Counted from the first letter of the stretch, positions 12,235-25,114 are shown. The stretch is 64,000 nt of DNA from Prostheceraeus crozeri (GCA_907163375.1 CAJQUW010012972.1:124001-188000); one strand, 5' to 3'. Made by a program: numbers and translations. Notes: a model not told the origin generated them from the letters alone.

Positions 12235-13161
12235 TTAAAGACTGTTTAGAATAGAATATTGTCTATATTTCTTCAAGTGAAAATCATGGTTACGACAATG
12301 CATTGCAGAGAGGAAAAATGGTAGTTTTGGTAAAAACATAAATAAATCAACGGTCATCAAAGAGTAATGATGGATGATGACTTTAAAATTTACATATAGA
12401 ACTTGACATGAGAAAGGAAAAAACGAATCTCTCATTGCTACGGTGTGACACAAAGGGATACAAGGAACGCCACTGTAAGGCAGTCTAAAAGGGATCAGTT
12501 CGTGGAGAATGTGCGTTCTGTCACTTTCGGCTTTGAGAAATAGCTGCTTGCTAATCATCGTATGACGATTTTCAATTTCATTGAAAATTGAGAGCAGTGA
12601 CATGTTCTGGGGTCGTTGCGGTAAATTATCATGAGCGCTCTTTTATCAACTAGAGTAAGATCGCTGTTCAAACGCTTTCTAAGGCTTGCAAAAACAGGGC
12701 AAGCGTATTAGCAAGCAGATCTAACATGAGGTATACACTTGGTGGAGTTCTTCGCTCGACAAAAATGGGCGAAGTTCGCGTAAAACATAAAAGCGCTTAT
12801 TGACAACCTTGATGATACTGTTCTCATGAGTATCCCAACTGAACGTTTCGGAAATGATAAGTCCTGTGTAATTAACAGATGGAACCATATCAACATGAAA
12901 ATTATACATAGATGGATTTTGCATATTGTAGTGTTTTAGACAAAAAACAGCCTTGGACTTTGACACGTTCAAATAAAGATTGTTTCTTTCACAACAGTTT
13001 GAAACATCTTCGGTACTGGCATAAACAATTTCACTAATGTGGGCAGGATCAGTATAAAAAATAGGCAATATAAGTGTCAAGTCGCCATCATATTTCACGC
13101 AACATGAAGAATTGCCTAGATTCCCGGTGTATCGATAATCACTGGATAATCGGAATTTCAA
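12235..13161 (-). pseudogene. LINE reverse transcriptase C-terminal fragment, minus strand
   Basis: 13,161-12,721 encodes the part of a reverse transcriptase around and after the catalytic box. The box itself is degraded (KYDGDLTLILP), but NCCERNNLYLNVSKSKAVFC and the thumb-like VNKRFYVLRELRPFLSSEEL are typical. 12,603-12,235 encodes the C-terminal tail with ELIPFRLPYS and IPLCHT, which parallels ELVPRRLSYS and MPLCRT of the LINE at 5.1 kb, so both belong to one family. The two parts are in different frames and the 5' portion is missing. Confidence 0.7.
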
Positions 13162-14491
13162 ATCTTCATTAAGTCCTATAACCAGATATAACTTCCCTTT
13201 GCTAATTTCTATCCTTCCTCCTTATTACCACACCCATTTGACTTTCAAACCACATCACAGCCCATAATTACATCATAGCTACATGCATAAATAGAAATGA
13301 TCCAGGGATTCCCAGCACTCGAGAATTCGTGGAAAACAATCGAAGATGCTGATGATATCATTTTTTCATTTCATGTTGCCCAATGGTGGAACAAAATGAA
13401 TTCATTCCTCTCACAGCAACCTATGAAATTATGATCATCGTATTATTGTCAGCATAATCAACTTTCTAGGCTTCTATAGGTAGCACATTAGACCTACAGA
13501 TCAAGGTATGGATGCATCAAACAGTCAAATAGACATTCAACTTGAGAAAATAATCTATTGCACATGAATACACTTGTGATGTATGCCTGGGCTTATACAT
13601 TGGACATTTGCACAAACTGAATTAGTGGGTAGTGAAAATGCATCTCTAGTAGTCCCCCCCCCCACTCACAGCTCTTTTGGGTCCCCTTTCATATTTTTTC
13701 ATGATTGAAAAGCAACCATCTCTGTTCATTTTAGAACGTTATTTATTACGGATATGATGACATTGAAGGGAGCAAGCACTTTGATGTGGGAGTATGTTTG
13801 ATACATTTCAGATTTAAATGGCGTGATGAGTGAATCACAATCGTAACTCATCTTTGTTAACATAAATCTCGATGGCATTCAACATGACTACCATGCAAAA
13901 ACGTGGTCTGCCTCACAGTAGACGTCTCTGTGAAAGTGGACATTGGTCCTCATATTTAGTGACAGGGAGGTTGCAAATGCGGAGAGCATGTACTGTGGGC
14001 AGTAGAAATAGAGACAACAGCTGGAAATTTGAACTTGACTTCAAGAAAAATCCTCCCTAGATATTCACCGTTTTGTGCATACAATGTTGGACTAAGGAGC
14101 AGATAGGTCGACACAACCATCAATATTTTTCAAGATAAGTGTAACAATGAGCTAATAGTTAATTTGATGGGAATAGTTAACATTAATGAAAAATGTGAGT
14201 GAGGCCTGAAACGAGTCCCACCTACAACCTGTACAACTATTTAAATCTTGACAATCTGCAAATCATGCATTTCCACTGATGACTAACGTCAGACATAATT
14301 CAGTAGTAGGCTGTGTACCTGTTATGTGTAGTTACACAGACAGCAATGCATCCTCAATCATAGAGTTACATTATCTATCTATAATATTTTTATGTTAACT
14401 AATTGCATCATTTTGCTTTCTTAAATTAACGGACTGAGATAAAGTATTGACTCAGTAGGCCTCCATCTAGGTGATAGCTGTTGTTTTGCAA
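13162..14491. other. non-coding stretch, nothing recognised
   Basis: No gene or bounded repeat is supported. A homopolymer of about a dozen C residues occurs near 13,656. Confidence 0.35.
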
Positions 14492-15199
14492 TCCAGGGTG
14501 TCCGCGGCTTTCCTGACGTGTTTTTCAGGTTTTTTCCAGGTTTTCCAGGATCTAACAAATGAGACAGATTAGTTTGATTTTCGAAATAATAAAAAGACGA
14601 CAACAGGAATATACATGGGAAGTCCTATATACTCCAATAAACAACACAAAACGATTGTTCTTATAATATCATTTCTAAAAATATAACAAACTATTTCTAT
14701 AATACAACAACCTCATAATATACCAATAACAACTTTGATAAGAATGTAAAAAAGAAAAATAGAAACGCGAATAGCAAAAGGACATGGAAAATGTTTCTGA
14801 CTAGCGGATTGTGTCATATGTCATTCGAAGATAGTAAAAAAACAAAACCTGCACGGTAGTGGTCAATTTGCCAATGAAGTCAACACCAGAAGTAGGAAAT
14901 GTTGGCAGGAGGAAAATGATGAGGTGTTTATATTACTGTAAATTCTTGATCTCATCATTGACTGATATGATGTTGTCCTGTACTTCCTGTACTTCTTTTC
15001 TCTTCCCGCATGCCGCTTTTCTGATTGCATTCGATTTTGCAAGGAAGAGGAATTCACGCTTTGTCTCAGCCTCAAGGGCCAGATCATTGGCTTCTTTCTC
15101 CAGCATCGTTGCCTCATTCTCCTTTAATTTCCAGGTTTTTCCAGGTTTTTTCCAGGATCAATCATATTCCAGGTTTTTTCCAGGGGCGCGGACACCCTG
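14492..15199. mobile_element. 0.7-kb non-autonomous TIR element
   Basis: The left end is CAGGGTGTCCGCG and the right end is the reverse complement CGCGGACACCCTG. The flanks share AATC just outside (14,488-14,491 and 15,200-15,203), a possible short target duplication. Just inside each end are several CCAGGTTTTTTCC-type motifs in the same orientation at both ends. On the minus strand about 15,120-14,880 reads as a charged helical segment (one frame has ANDLALEAETKREF), perhaps a transposase remnant. CAGGG-type ends recall hAT-related families, but the short duplication argues against a simple hAT assignment. Confidence 0.6.
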
Positions 15200-15787
15200 A
15201 ATCTGAACCATGAATTATAAGTCATGATAATAAGAAAAATACTCGTAGAAAGATGGCATGTCAAATGGGCATTGTAATCAGGGTAGAAATCAGCCTTAGA
15301 GAAGTTTTTATGTGATTGCATGACTTGATGAACATTTGAAATTATGTTTCCGGTAACGAAATTTCATAAAAATGTTGCCTCATTTAACAATGAAAAAAAT
15401 CAAAATCTCGATAGTTGAATATACAACGTGTAAACATGCATCAATATGCTTTCCTTCCGATGAAATTAAGTTCCTCACACAAAAATGATTTTGAGTGACA
15501 ACAAAAACATGGCAAATTTGGTAACGGAATTTCAACTGCATAAATTTAATTTACCTAGATAAATTAGGTTAAAATATTTTATGACTATATCACCTGTCAT
15601 ATGAGCTATAGCTTGAATATTCGACTTGATAAGTGCCAGACGCGACGTCAAAAACTCATTTTTTCGACAAACTTCGAACTTCGACAACTATTGAACCACA
15701 GAAGATAGGACAAAAATGAGACATGTTCTGGGAACTAGAGAATCAGAGGTTTTCACAGGTATGAAGGAGAAAAACATAACTTGAATT

Positions 15788-17290
15788 TCATTTTTCACTC
15801 GACATGCTAACTATCGCGTGGCCAAGCCTGCCAGTGAATGAAGGCAGTAGTTTCCAAGGTCCATTCGATGTACTGCTAAGTTTATTATCCCAAATTTGCG
15901 TGCATTTCAGCACCTCGTTTATCACTTTAATTTTCAGATGCTCATATCTACTCCAATCTTTGGCGCGGTATGCAGTCCAGCGTTCATTGATTAAATGTTT
16001 AGTCGACGGAGACAATCATTCCTTGTCATTTGAGGTCATAACATCATTCTGGAGAATAATGTGATTGTTATACATCGACAAAGTATCATGGAAGATTTTC
16101 CAATCTCTGTTTACATCATCGGTACTTGAAAGTGAAGACCAATCATGCTTATCGACTACGTAACAAAGTTTATCTATGTTTCATCTTCGAAGATCATCCA
16201 CTTTAAGTACAGAAAAAGACGATGTATTTTCAATAGATTTAACAGAACCGTGACAGGCAAGAACAAGTGATCAGCCCTATCAATGGGAGAGTTGTGCTTT
16301 ACATTATCAGGAGTATACGAAGTTGCTATATCTCCAGATATCAAAATATGATCCAAAATTTTATCTTTACTTTTTGGGTGCAAAATGAGATCAGTTAAAT
16401 TCGTCTATGTAGCCGAGGCTGCTTGATTGATAACTCGATGAGTTGATTTTATACTTATATTTCGGCTGTCACAGCCCTTTTCAAAGTATAGAGTAGAAAA
16501 GATTTACAAATGGAGTAATTACTCCATTTGTAAATCTTTTCTACTCTATACTTTGAAAAGGGCTGTGACAGCCGAAATATAAGTATAAAATCAACTCATC
16601 GAGTTATCAATCAAGCAGCCTCGGCTACATAGACGAATTTGTCTTACCTCGTTAAATTTAACAATAATGCTGCTCAGAGAGAATTTTGATATTTTAATGT
16701 ATGATAATTGAAGTTATTCAAATCACCTGCTATAATAAACTGCACAAAGGCTTTAAAGACAGATGATAGTCGAACGAACTACCCATAAAATCATAAATTG
16801 CACCAAGATCATTTAAATCACATGATGGCGCGATATACACACATAAAAGATACAATCGTGCGCTTGGAATTTCAACGATGTTAGCAGAAGCACTTTCAAG
16901 AAACCAGAATGATACACGAATATCGAGAGGACGCAAAAATTCGTTCACATATACAGCCGTGCCTCCTCCTTTCCTTCAATTCCGATCGTTTCTGAAAATT
17001 GGGTAGCTTGGTATGTGGACAAGGGCCATTTGAAATGTTAGAATGAAGCCATGTTTCTGTTACACAGACAATGCTAGACTTTAATACGCATAAAATTGCA
17101 TTCAATTCGCTGACCTTCGGTAGGAGAGATTGAATATTCACAAGCGGTACAGAGGGGTAATAATCATAGGACCGCCATTTCGTGAGTTGCACATAATTAT
17201 TTGGGTGGAATCTCAGGCGCTTTGTGATATTTGGTCTGCAATTCTTCAATAAAATATTTTAAGTACTCGTGGATTCCACAAGTCTCCTGA
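15788..17290 (-). pseudogene. LINE ORF2 fragment: endonuclease and pre-polymerase linker, minus strand
   Basis: 17,249-16,896 reads PLVNIQSLLPKVSELNAIL and VCVTETWLHSN, the start of an APE-type endonuclease. 16,948-16,730 continues it (YLLCVYIAPSCDLNDLGAIY). 16,383-16,174 gives its end (DKILDHILISGDI). 16,015-15,788 gives the linker (LINERWTAYRAKDWSRYEHL). Frames change several times and no reverse transcriptase follows. A 244-bp palindrome interrupts the endonuclease region, and the mariner element at 17,304 sits just beyond its 5' side. Confidence 0.75.
16397..16640. repeat. 244-bp perfect palindrome with no spacer
   Basis: The arms are 122 bp each, centred between 16,518 and 16,519 (GAGTAATTACTC), and I found no mismatch when pairing them base by base. 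The arm is not LINE sequence, yet the palindrome lies within the endonuclease part of a minus-strand LINE, whose coding sequence continues on both sides. Smaller hairpins such as GGCTGTCACAGCC lie inside each arm. It may be a foldback-type insertion or a product of template switching. Confidence 0.9.
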
Positions 17291-17303
17291 GGTGCTTCAT
17301 CTA

Positions 17304-19011
17304 CAGGGTGGGCCACGGAAGACAAAGGGATTTCAAAGTTCACTAGGTTTTGAAATACATATATTATCGAAGTTATGTTTGATTCTGCAGAAAGTATGTG
17401 CACAGAAGTTTCACACCCCAACTGCAATTTTTTCTATGATGACATATACGTCATCTTGGAAGCCGTTCTTTTTTATGCACATTCTACATGTATGCGACAT
17501 CTTCATGATCGCTATTTGCAAATGTAAAGTCAATTTTATTTTGTATTCAATAATCAATGCATTGGTTTGCTTGACTTTCCTTTTACTTAATTCTTTTACC
17601 AGTTGTCTGATACGAAGCCTAGAGCTCCGAGCAACGTTATTGTTCTCTATGTTCCTTAGAGATCAACAATCACTTCTGTCAGATAACATCTGTTCAGCTA
17701 CTGCACTTCATCAATGGATGAATAAAGTCACAGCGCTATTTAAATGCTTCTCAGTTTAGAGAACTGAAGATTAGACGAATTAACACGATTAACAAGATTC
17801 TGCGAATTAACGAAAATGGCTACTTATGACACCAGCAAAAGAGTAAAGATAGTCGAACTTTTCATTTCGAATAGGAGATCAGTAACCCAAACACAATGAG
17901 ATTTTTGCCGACTATTCAATGTCAGAAAAGCACCAAGTGACACCACAATTCGAAATTTAATTGCCCGTTTTGAAACAACTGGAACTGTTGCCGATCTTCC
18001 CCGTCCAGGACCGAAGGTTTCTGCTCGCACGGAAGCTGCAGTGGAGTCTGTACGACAAAGCGTCGAAGAAGATCCAAGCAAGTCTACACGCCGTCGATCA
18101 TCCGAGCTGGAAATCAGCAGAACGACACTTCGGAGGATTTTGAAGAGTGATTTGAGCATGTTTCCCTACAAGATTCAAGCGGTACAGCTGCTCCATCAGA
18201 ACGACCATGAGGTGCGTTTGAATTACGCCATCCGCTTTCAACAGTTAGCCCAGGACAACGTCAACTTGCTGGACAACCTCATAATAAGTGACGAGGCACA
18301 CTTTTATATGAGCGGATATGTGAACAAACAGAATTCGAGGTTCTGGGGTTCATCAAATCCAAGAGAGATCAAGCAACACCCACTGCATTCTCTCAAGTGT
18401 ACGGTTTGGTGCGGAGTAATGGCTGAACGCATCATTGGTCCATACTTCTTTGAAGATGACGAGGGGAATGCGGAAAGAGTCACTGGTGCTGTTTACAGGA
18501 GCATGTTGGAGAACTTTGTTCGTCCAGAAGTAGAGAACCATCCTGAGATCTGGTTCCAACAAGACGGCGCCACTGCTCACACAACCGGCCAAACGATGTC
18601 GCTCTTGCGCGATATTTTCGGAGAAAACTTGATCTCCAAGAATTCGGAATTTCCTTGGCCTCCGCGTTCCCCAGACCTGACCGCACCAGATTTCTTCCTA
18701 TGGGGATATTTGAAGGAACGGGTGTATGTGAGTAATCCTCAAACAATTCAGGAGTTGAAGCAGAACATTCGTGCGGAGATCAGTGGACTACAGCCAGAAA
18801 CTCTGTCCGCAGTGATGATGAATGCGCTGAAGAGAGCATCTCTTTGTGAGGAAGAAAATGGCGGCCATTTGAAGGACATCATTTTCCATACGTAGTCATA
18901 ATAAACTCCTGTACTTGTAGTTATCGAATATCTACTTGGATTTAATAATGAGTCGTTTTTTCTTAAGAATATTTCAATCTTTAATCCCTTTGTCTTCCGT
19001 GGCCTACCCTG
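17304..19011 (+). mobile_element. mariner-family transposon, near complete
   Basis: The terminal inverted repeats are about 30 bp (left end CAGGGTGGGCCACGGAAG; the right end differs by one base in this stretch). TA lies on both sides (17,302-17,303 and 19,012-19,013). A single transposase gene fills the middle. The inverted repeats are nearly identical, so the insertion is younger than the LINE fragments it separates. Confidence 0.92.
17816..18895 (+). pseudogene. mariner transposase (DD41D type) with one nonsense codon
   Basis: This is a 360-codon frame from ATG 17,816 to TAG, interrupted only by TGA at 17,897-17,899 (codon 28). An N-terminal helix-turn-helix region (RKAPSDTTIRNLIARFETTG) is followed by GTVADLPRPGPK and the catalytic blocks LIISDEAHF (first Asp), WFQQDGATAHT (second Asp) and RSPDLTAPDFFLWG (third Asp). 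I count 41 residues between the last two catalytic positions, which points to the DD41D (rosa-like) group rather than classical DD34D mariners. Transposases of this kind cut at the TIRs and reinsert at TA. A later in-frame ATG (18,041) lacks the DNA-binding domain, so this copy is probably inactive, though only by one mutation. Confidence 0.88.
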
Positions 19012-19013
19012 TA

Positions 19014-19680
19014 TAAACATACGCCATCTGCATAACGGAGCCTACGTCCCACAAACCGCTTCTGCTGTTAAAATCTGGGGTACAGCTAAACGTAAAAACG
19101 CAATATGCAAGGCACTTACTAAAGTACAACGGATATTTGATTTACGCATATGCAAAGCGTTTAAATCTAGCAACACAACTGAAATCATAAGCCTCGCCCA
19201 ACTAGCCCCAATTACAAACCACTTCAAGATAACATACAATAACGTAAGCAAGACAAAAAAGATCAAATATTTGAAAGATTTGCAAAACGGCTTGCAAAAT
19301 ATGAACTCTTCAACAAGACAAAATTTCAAATTTTCCTTTGCTCACGACGCATACAAGCACTTTCCTCCCAATATCCCACATACTCTCTCATAAATCTTGA
19401 CAGGGCACGGACGTCACAACAACTTTCTACTCAAATTAGATCCCAATATTCCTCCTTTCTGCTAAAACCACACATGCTCAGAACGTGAAACCATATCCCA
19501 CATAATCCTTCGTTGCCCCAGTTACACACAATGCAGAAAACAATTAGCACGCACTGCCAAAACAGAAAACATTCCATTTCAACGCATGGACTTACTGATC
19601 AATAACAGAACATCCCTCAAAGGATTACTAGGATTCCTAAGTCATGCTAAACTTAACATGAAACCCGACATGCCTCATTA
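19014..19680 (+). pseudogene. LINE C-terminal region with zinc-binding domain, fragment
   Basis: The frame from 19,014 gives GAYVPQTASAVKIWGTAKRK and LTKVQRIFDLRICKAF, matching the segment after the polymerase in R1/Jockey-like LINEs. Near 19,470-19,560 a shifted frame gives CSERETISHIILRCPSYTQC, the Cys/His cluster (C-x-H-x-C pattern) that closes many such proteins. Frameshifts and stops are present. The left side is cut by the mariner insertion and no polymerase is seen. Confidence 0.6.
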
Positions 19681-21240
19681 ATTCCAGCTCGAAAGTAAAG
19701 ACCCTCAACGGAATGCTCAACGACTCAAGATTCGGATCCCGGAACGACAATCGAAGGCTCTGAAGAGTGAAACCACAATCATGAAGATGAACTGTGAACT
19801 ATGAACTGTGTATGATTAAGTAATTTTCTTAATTGCAAATTTTTCGTCTTCTCTTGTGCAGTTTATCGAAATACATATCGTCGCCGTCACTCGAGTCGAG
19901 TAAGGCGCCAAGATGCTTTCTTTGAATCAATACAAAGAAGTTATTACACACGGTAAGCAGTCTAAGTCATGACAAACAGATTATTCATAAAGATTTGTCA
20001 ATGAGTCCTCAGGTGTGATAGGAGGCCGATGCGAGCTCGGCACACACGACCGCACACCTCACAACCACTGTGGTCGAATTTAGAATTTTCAAGATTTTCG
20101 TGCCCACCCCTCGAAATTCGTGCCCATCCACTGCCACCAGCTCAAGGAACTTACTGCTTCATCTGCATGACTATAAATCGCATTGCAATTGGATTGCTAA
20201 AGCTTCATATTGCTTTCTTGAGCCCGTAAATACACATTTGCTGCATATACATGCACATGCAATAGGAACTAATCAACTGAGAATATGCCGAAATACCTAG
20301 AAATGCATTTTGTGTAAGTACGAGTATTATTCGTAGTACGCATAATACGTGGAAAAGTTCATAAACTTACCGATTAACTCTTACCGATTCCTGATATGTG
20401 AGATTCAATAAAGATATATTCTATTCTATATTCTATAAAAATCATTTCTTATTAGGAACAGCATTATTATCGTCACTGTCAAGGTAAAGGTCCTTCTTTT
20501 CATGAACTTTTGAAATAGTCTGTCTCATTCGAGATTTTTCTCATCCATTAGTTTCAACATTTCATTCAAAAGAACCCTCAGTTTTGCATCCGCATCCTTC
20601 AGACTTTTCAGAGTCTCGTCACATCTTCATGACAAGAATCTTTTCGTTTTATCATCTTTGATTTTCTGTTCATTTTATAATGTTGGCTTGTAAGTTGGTT
20701 CGTAGTACTTCAAGCCTTTTATAAGCTTTGTGGGGCATGCCCTTGGTCGTGGGTTCGCCTACTGGTGATCGCCCAACATGTTAAATGAACTGAAACCAAA
20801 TGTAGGCGATTGATCAGCTTGCTGATGAGACCACTGTATCTTTGTAGGGTAAACTCGGTTAATTCGGAGGCACCTCTATTTTGTAGGTACTTAATTTGAC
20901 CAAATAATTTTCTTACTTGAAGAAATCCGATATTCTACACTTCATGCATCAATCATGTTAGAATGATCAAAAATTCCACAGCGGAAGTATGCTACACGAT
21001 ATTCTTTATATAAATAACCATAGACATGACAAAAAAAGTAGCTGCTCATGAATACACATGGTGGGGAAGTCAACATTTTCTCAAAATTTTGTGATATAAT
21101 TCCGACAGACAACTATGTATTGACTGAACATTTGTTGCAAGTTAGAAACTCAATGCACATCAAACTTGATCAAAATATACATGCTAGATACTTAGCTAAT
21201 TCATTGAAAAGCAAACATTTTTTCATTACTTGGCTGACGA
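19681..21240. other. non-coding stretch, nothing recognised
   Basis: No convincing gene or bounded repeat. The first 200-300 bases may be the 3' part of the LINE fragment that ends here. Confidence 0.35.
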
Positions 21241-21765
21241 TGGATCGGTAAACACGCATTGCTGCTGCTAAGGCAGTAACAGTCAGCAGAAAATCAATCT
21301 ATAAAGCCTCCAGGCAATACGGCATTCTCGAGACTACATTGAGAAGACATTTCAAAACTCCTATCAATCCGAATCCAGGTAACCCACGATCCCTAATCGA
21401 CAGCCAAGAGCGTGAGTTAAAGAAGTATTCGATGGATATGGTTCGCTTAGGGTTCGGATTGAAAACAATGGATATGATTCGTTTTGCGAATACTGCGGCT
21501 GGATATAGCAACTAAATTGGCTGGAATTGGCGGTCATCTTTCAAAAAACGTGACAATATTTCAGTGAGAGCGCTCGAGCCAGTAGCCCACTATCGAGAAA
21601 AGTTTGCGAAACGCGCTATGATGGATTTCTTCGACAAGAACGGAGTTTAAGGAGCCGAACTGCATCTGGAAGATAAGTCTCATCTCATAGGTCCATACAA
21701 TCTGGATGGAACTAGACTTCACTTGGTGGATCTAGGTGACCGGTGGCAATCAAAAATGAGTTAGG
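21241..21765 (+). pseudogene. pogo/Tigger-like transposase relic, N-terminal half
   Basis: One frame reads AKAVTVSRKSIYKASRQYG followed by ETTLRRHFK, matching the psq-type helix-turn-helix at the start of pogo transposases. It continues into a CENP-B-like DNA-binding region and an SFKKRDNISVRALEP block (compare the FLKR..LS.R pattern of the family), then YNLDGTRLHLVD, a mutated version of the first-Asp block. Several stops interrupt it and the rest of the DDE domain is absent. Confidence 0.65.
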
Positions 21766-23228
21766 CCTATTGAGTTGACAATCTCTATTCTGAAGTTATG
21801 GGATATTCAGTTGAGCTTCAGATTGTCGACACAGACAGCATCAGTTATCAAGAAAAATTAATAGTAAAGCCTTATTGATATGTTGAATGAACAAATAAAT
21901 AATTACAGTCCATTTCCTAAATCGTTGCACAGCACAAAAAATTCTTATATTTTTTGTATATTCTCATCAAATTTAATCGCATGCTGACAATCGATCAATA
22001 AACTCATTTACTTGGTCAGCTGAGACGCTTGGTTTAGGAAACATAGTGGTGTGGTTTGCCTAATTAAATGAAGTAATTAGTGATTGTCTGCTTTGTTACT
22101 TTCACGATGCTATTTCAAATATCAATATCATGTTGGCCCATCTGTCACGCATTCTCTTTTTCATTATTGATGAGCTGCTCCATTCATCGGACGCAGCGCA
22201 AGCGTCGTTATTCCAACGGCGTGAAGGAAATGCTATTGTTTGCTGTGAACAGGTGCAGAGATGAGACAAGCCCTTGTCAGTTCCGAGATTCGAATTTCTT
22301 CTGACCTCAAGTGAGGGAAATGATGACTCACGCAATGGCTGACTATGGGAATAAAAGTTAACGGATGGGCCGATTTTGATAAAACTTACATATTTTTGGA
22401 GCTGATAACACCAGCATTATTTTAAACCCAAACTCGAAAGCACCAGCGTTAATACAACAGAAGTTGTTAAGTTGTGTGCAGTTGACCGTTGTTAACGCGA
22501 AAGTGGCGCAAAATCAGTTTAAAGTATAAATTGAATGATATTGCACAAATCGATGTCCGAATTCTAAACAAATTACATCATCTGAAATCTCAACACGAGC
22601 CTGATTCAGTGGTGATAATCTCAATTTCCTGTATTGCATAGTTTCGTCTGTAGGTGTCGGTGAACGAATTGACCATACATTCATACTTTTAAGTCTGCTG
22701 ACCACAGCTGACCAGACAAAACCTAAGTTTCGTCAAACCTTTAACAAAACTTTTTGCCAAGTTAAAGTGCTTGACATAACCTTTCACATGGTACAAAGGT
22801 TACTGAAATTGAGCATCATCATTAATGAGAAAATCTTGTGAGATTTTTTTAGCAACAATTTTTGATAAAACTTATTAGTATTGTATTTTTTGTACATTCA
22901 GTCAATCCTAAAAACCGTGTGTCATGATGAAGCTGACTGATAGTTCATGCTATCGGCCAACTTTCATAAAAAAATGCAGTCGTCTTCATGTTGAAATCCT
23001 GCATCAAAGAAAACGCTCAATTTTTTTCTTAAGGCCTACTGACCACACATGAAAACGAAATATATGCCAAAATAATCTATGGAATACAAGGTTTCATGTG
23101 GCATATCGTTTATCAATATTGATACAGGACTTCAACATGATAACTTCATTTGAAAATGGCTCAGGTAGCTTTTTCGTGCAATTATTTTTGAAACGGTCTG
23201 TATAATACCAATCTCATGGTAGTTCCTT
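21766..23228. other. non-coding stretch, nothing recognised
   Basis: AT-rich sequence with no supported feature. Short open frames around 22,080-22,335 do not resemble a known family. Confidence 0.35.
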
Positions 23229-23950
23229 TCATAATAATAATAATATCTTTATTGCTTCACATGGTTACAGTCGGTGAACGCATTTCAAAAGTACAATATC
23301 ATAGATTACAATATTTTATAAATGAACAACGAAAGCGTTCAGTTTTTGCGAATGGTGGACGCAAAGTGCACTGAGAACGAATTAGTCGACTATGATGTGG
23401 TTGGAACATAACAGACAAGGGGTGAGAAGACGACCCCTCAATTGATGAAATCATTTTGTAACACATCGTTGTGGCAACTTCGATGAATGAAGGAAACTCA
23501 TTCGAATTGATTATCCTAAACACTCGCTTCTCCAAGCGCATTATTTTATTAAAAAGATAGTCCGGTGCATTGCAATAAACTGGATAAGCAAATAAAAATA
23601 TGGAACGAATAAAAGCGACATATGATCTGTACATAAGGGTAGCAGGGCAACCCGATCTCTTAAGATCGTACATGACATAAAGTCTCTTCCTCGCTTTCAT
23701 AACCAAATCCAAATTCCACTTCATGTCACTAGAAAAAGTAACGAAGAATGCGAATGTATGAGACCTGACACAAGGCATTACCATCTGGAAAATAAACATC
23801 AGACAAAACCAGATTCTTTTTTGTTACAATGTCCATTACAAAACACTTATTTTCATTGAGAGGCAAGCCAATATCGGAGGACCATCTATCAATGCTATTT
23901 AGCTCTTGCTGGAGATTATCTTCATGTATGCAATTTGTAATCAAATACGA
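23229..23950 (-). pseudogene. 5'-truncated LINE, reverse transcriptase C-terminus with (ATT)n tail
   Basis: The minus strand reads LQQELNSIDRWSSDIGLPLN and then KARKRLYVMYDLKRSGCPATL and LMYRSYVAFIRSIFLFAYPV, the thumb and connection part of CR1-like reverse transcriptases. It ends at a plus-strand (ATA)n run at 23,229-23,246, the reverse complement of a microsatellite tail. One frameshift lies near 23,760. A short 3' fragment with an intact tail is what incomplete target-primed reverse transcription leaves. Confidence 0.7.
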
Positions 23951-24592
23951 GTACTACCACCAATTGGCACAGTAGGCTATACCATCGAATTAGCTTTAAT
24001 TAGAGCTTACCGTCAAATTAACCGAGTCATCCATTATTTTTCTGATTGATTTTCTTCTGCACGTAGATGAAACAATGGTGTGTTAGTCATAGGTGGTTTC
24101 CTGAACTACACTGAGGAGTAAACATGGCTTGATCGAATGACGTGTACCTGTTTTAGTTCGTTTATTTTTTTGAAAAAAAAATTGAAAAATATTTGACTGA
24201 AAGCAATACGCTTCTAACTGTAGCGAGCAAGGAGTGAACACTACTCACTGCCATCAAAGAAATCGCGCTTCTTGACGGAACAACGATTGTTTTACAAGCA
24301 GACTTCACTGGTGGTATTCAGTAAGATCAAACTGAGTGATATTCAACTAGTTTTCAGTAATACAGTTGTTTTTCTTAAAATTAGTTACGGACTGATAAGT
24401 TTACTATTATCAAAGATAGGCACTGTTTGATATCGCTATGAAAATAGTATACAACGCGATCAGAATTACATTTCGCCTGTAGAAAACTAAATTCCCTTCA
24501 TGTGAGCTCTGATAAATTGCATTCACCGGTTTCTAAAAGCTATGACAAAAAGGCACGCAGCCTTTTAAGTATTTCCAGACTTTTGAGAAGCA
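23951..24592. other. non-coding stretch, nothing recognised
   Basis: No supported gene or repeat boundary. Confidence 0.3.
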
Positions 24593-25114
24593 CTGCATTA
24601 AAGAAAAAACACAAATGCTCCTTGAACCGGACATATTTCGGAATGCTTTATTCCATCTTCAGCGGAGGTTTCATCAAATCAACAAAAAAATGGTTTAATG
24701 GAAAAATGGTTTATATACAAATTAAAAGAAAGAAGCAAGCGGTTTATAATTACAGCTCAAGATAAAATCAATAAAATCAGTTCGACGGCAAAGTTCATGG
24801 GTTCAAGTATAGAGGTACTGATCTGTTCCATTCATTAGACAATGTTATTGATAAACATTTTAACAATAACATTCTGTCTAATGAATGGAACAGATCAGTA
24901 CCTCTATACTTGAACCCATGAACTTTGCCGTCGAACTGATTTTATTGATTTTATCTAGAGCTGTAATTATGAACCGCTTGCTTCTATCTTTTAATTTGTA
25001 TATAAGCCATTTTCCCTTGTTGTTGATTTGATGAAACCTCCGCTGAAAATGGAATAAAGCATTCCGAAATATGTCCGGTTGAAGGAGCATTTGTGTTTTT
25101 TCTTTAATATGCAG
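24593..25114. repeat. foldback repeat, arms about 250 bp
   Basis: 24,593-24,850 pairs with 24,864-25,114 in inverted orientation around a loop of roughly a dozen bases, with small indels in the outer half. The inner 100 bases of each arm are nearly identical. No coding content. It resembles a non-autonomous foldback element and lies directly before the Tigger derivative. Confidence 0.85.
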
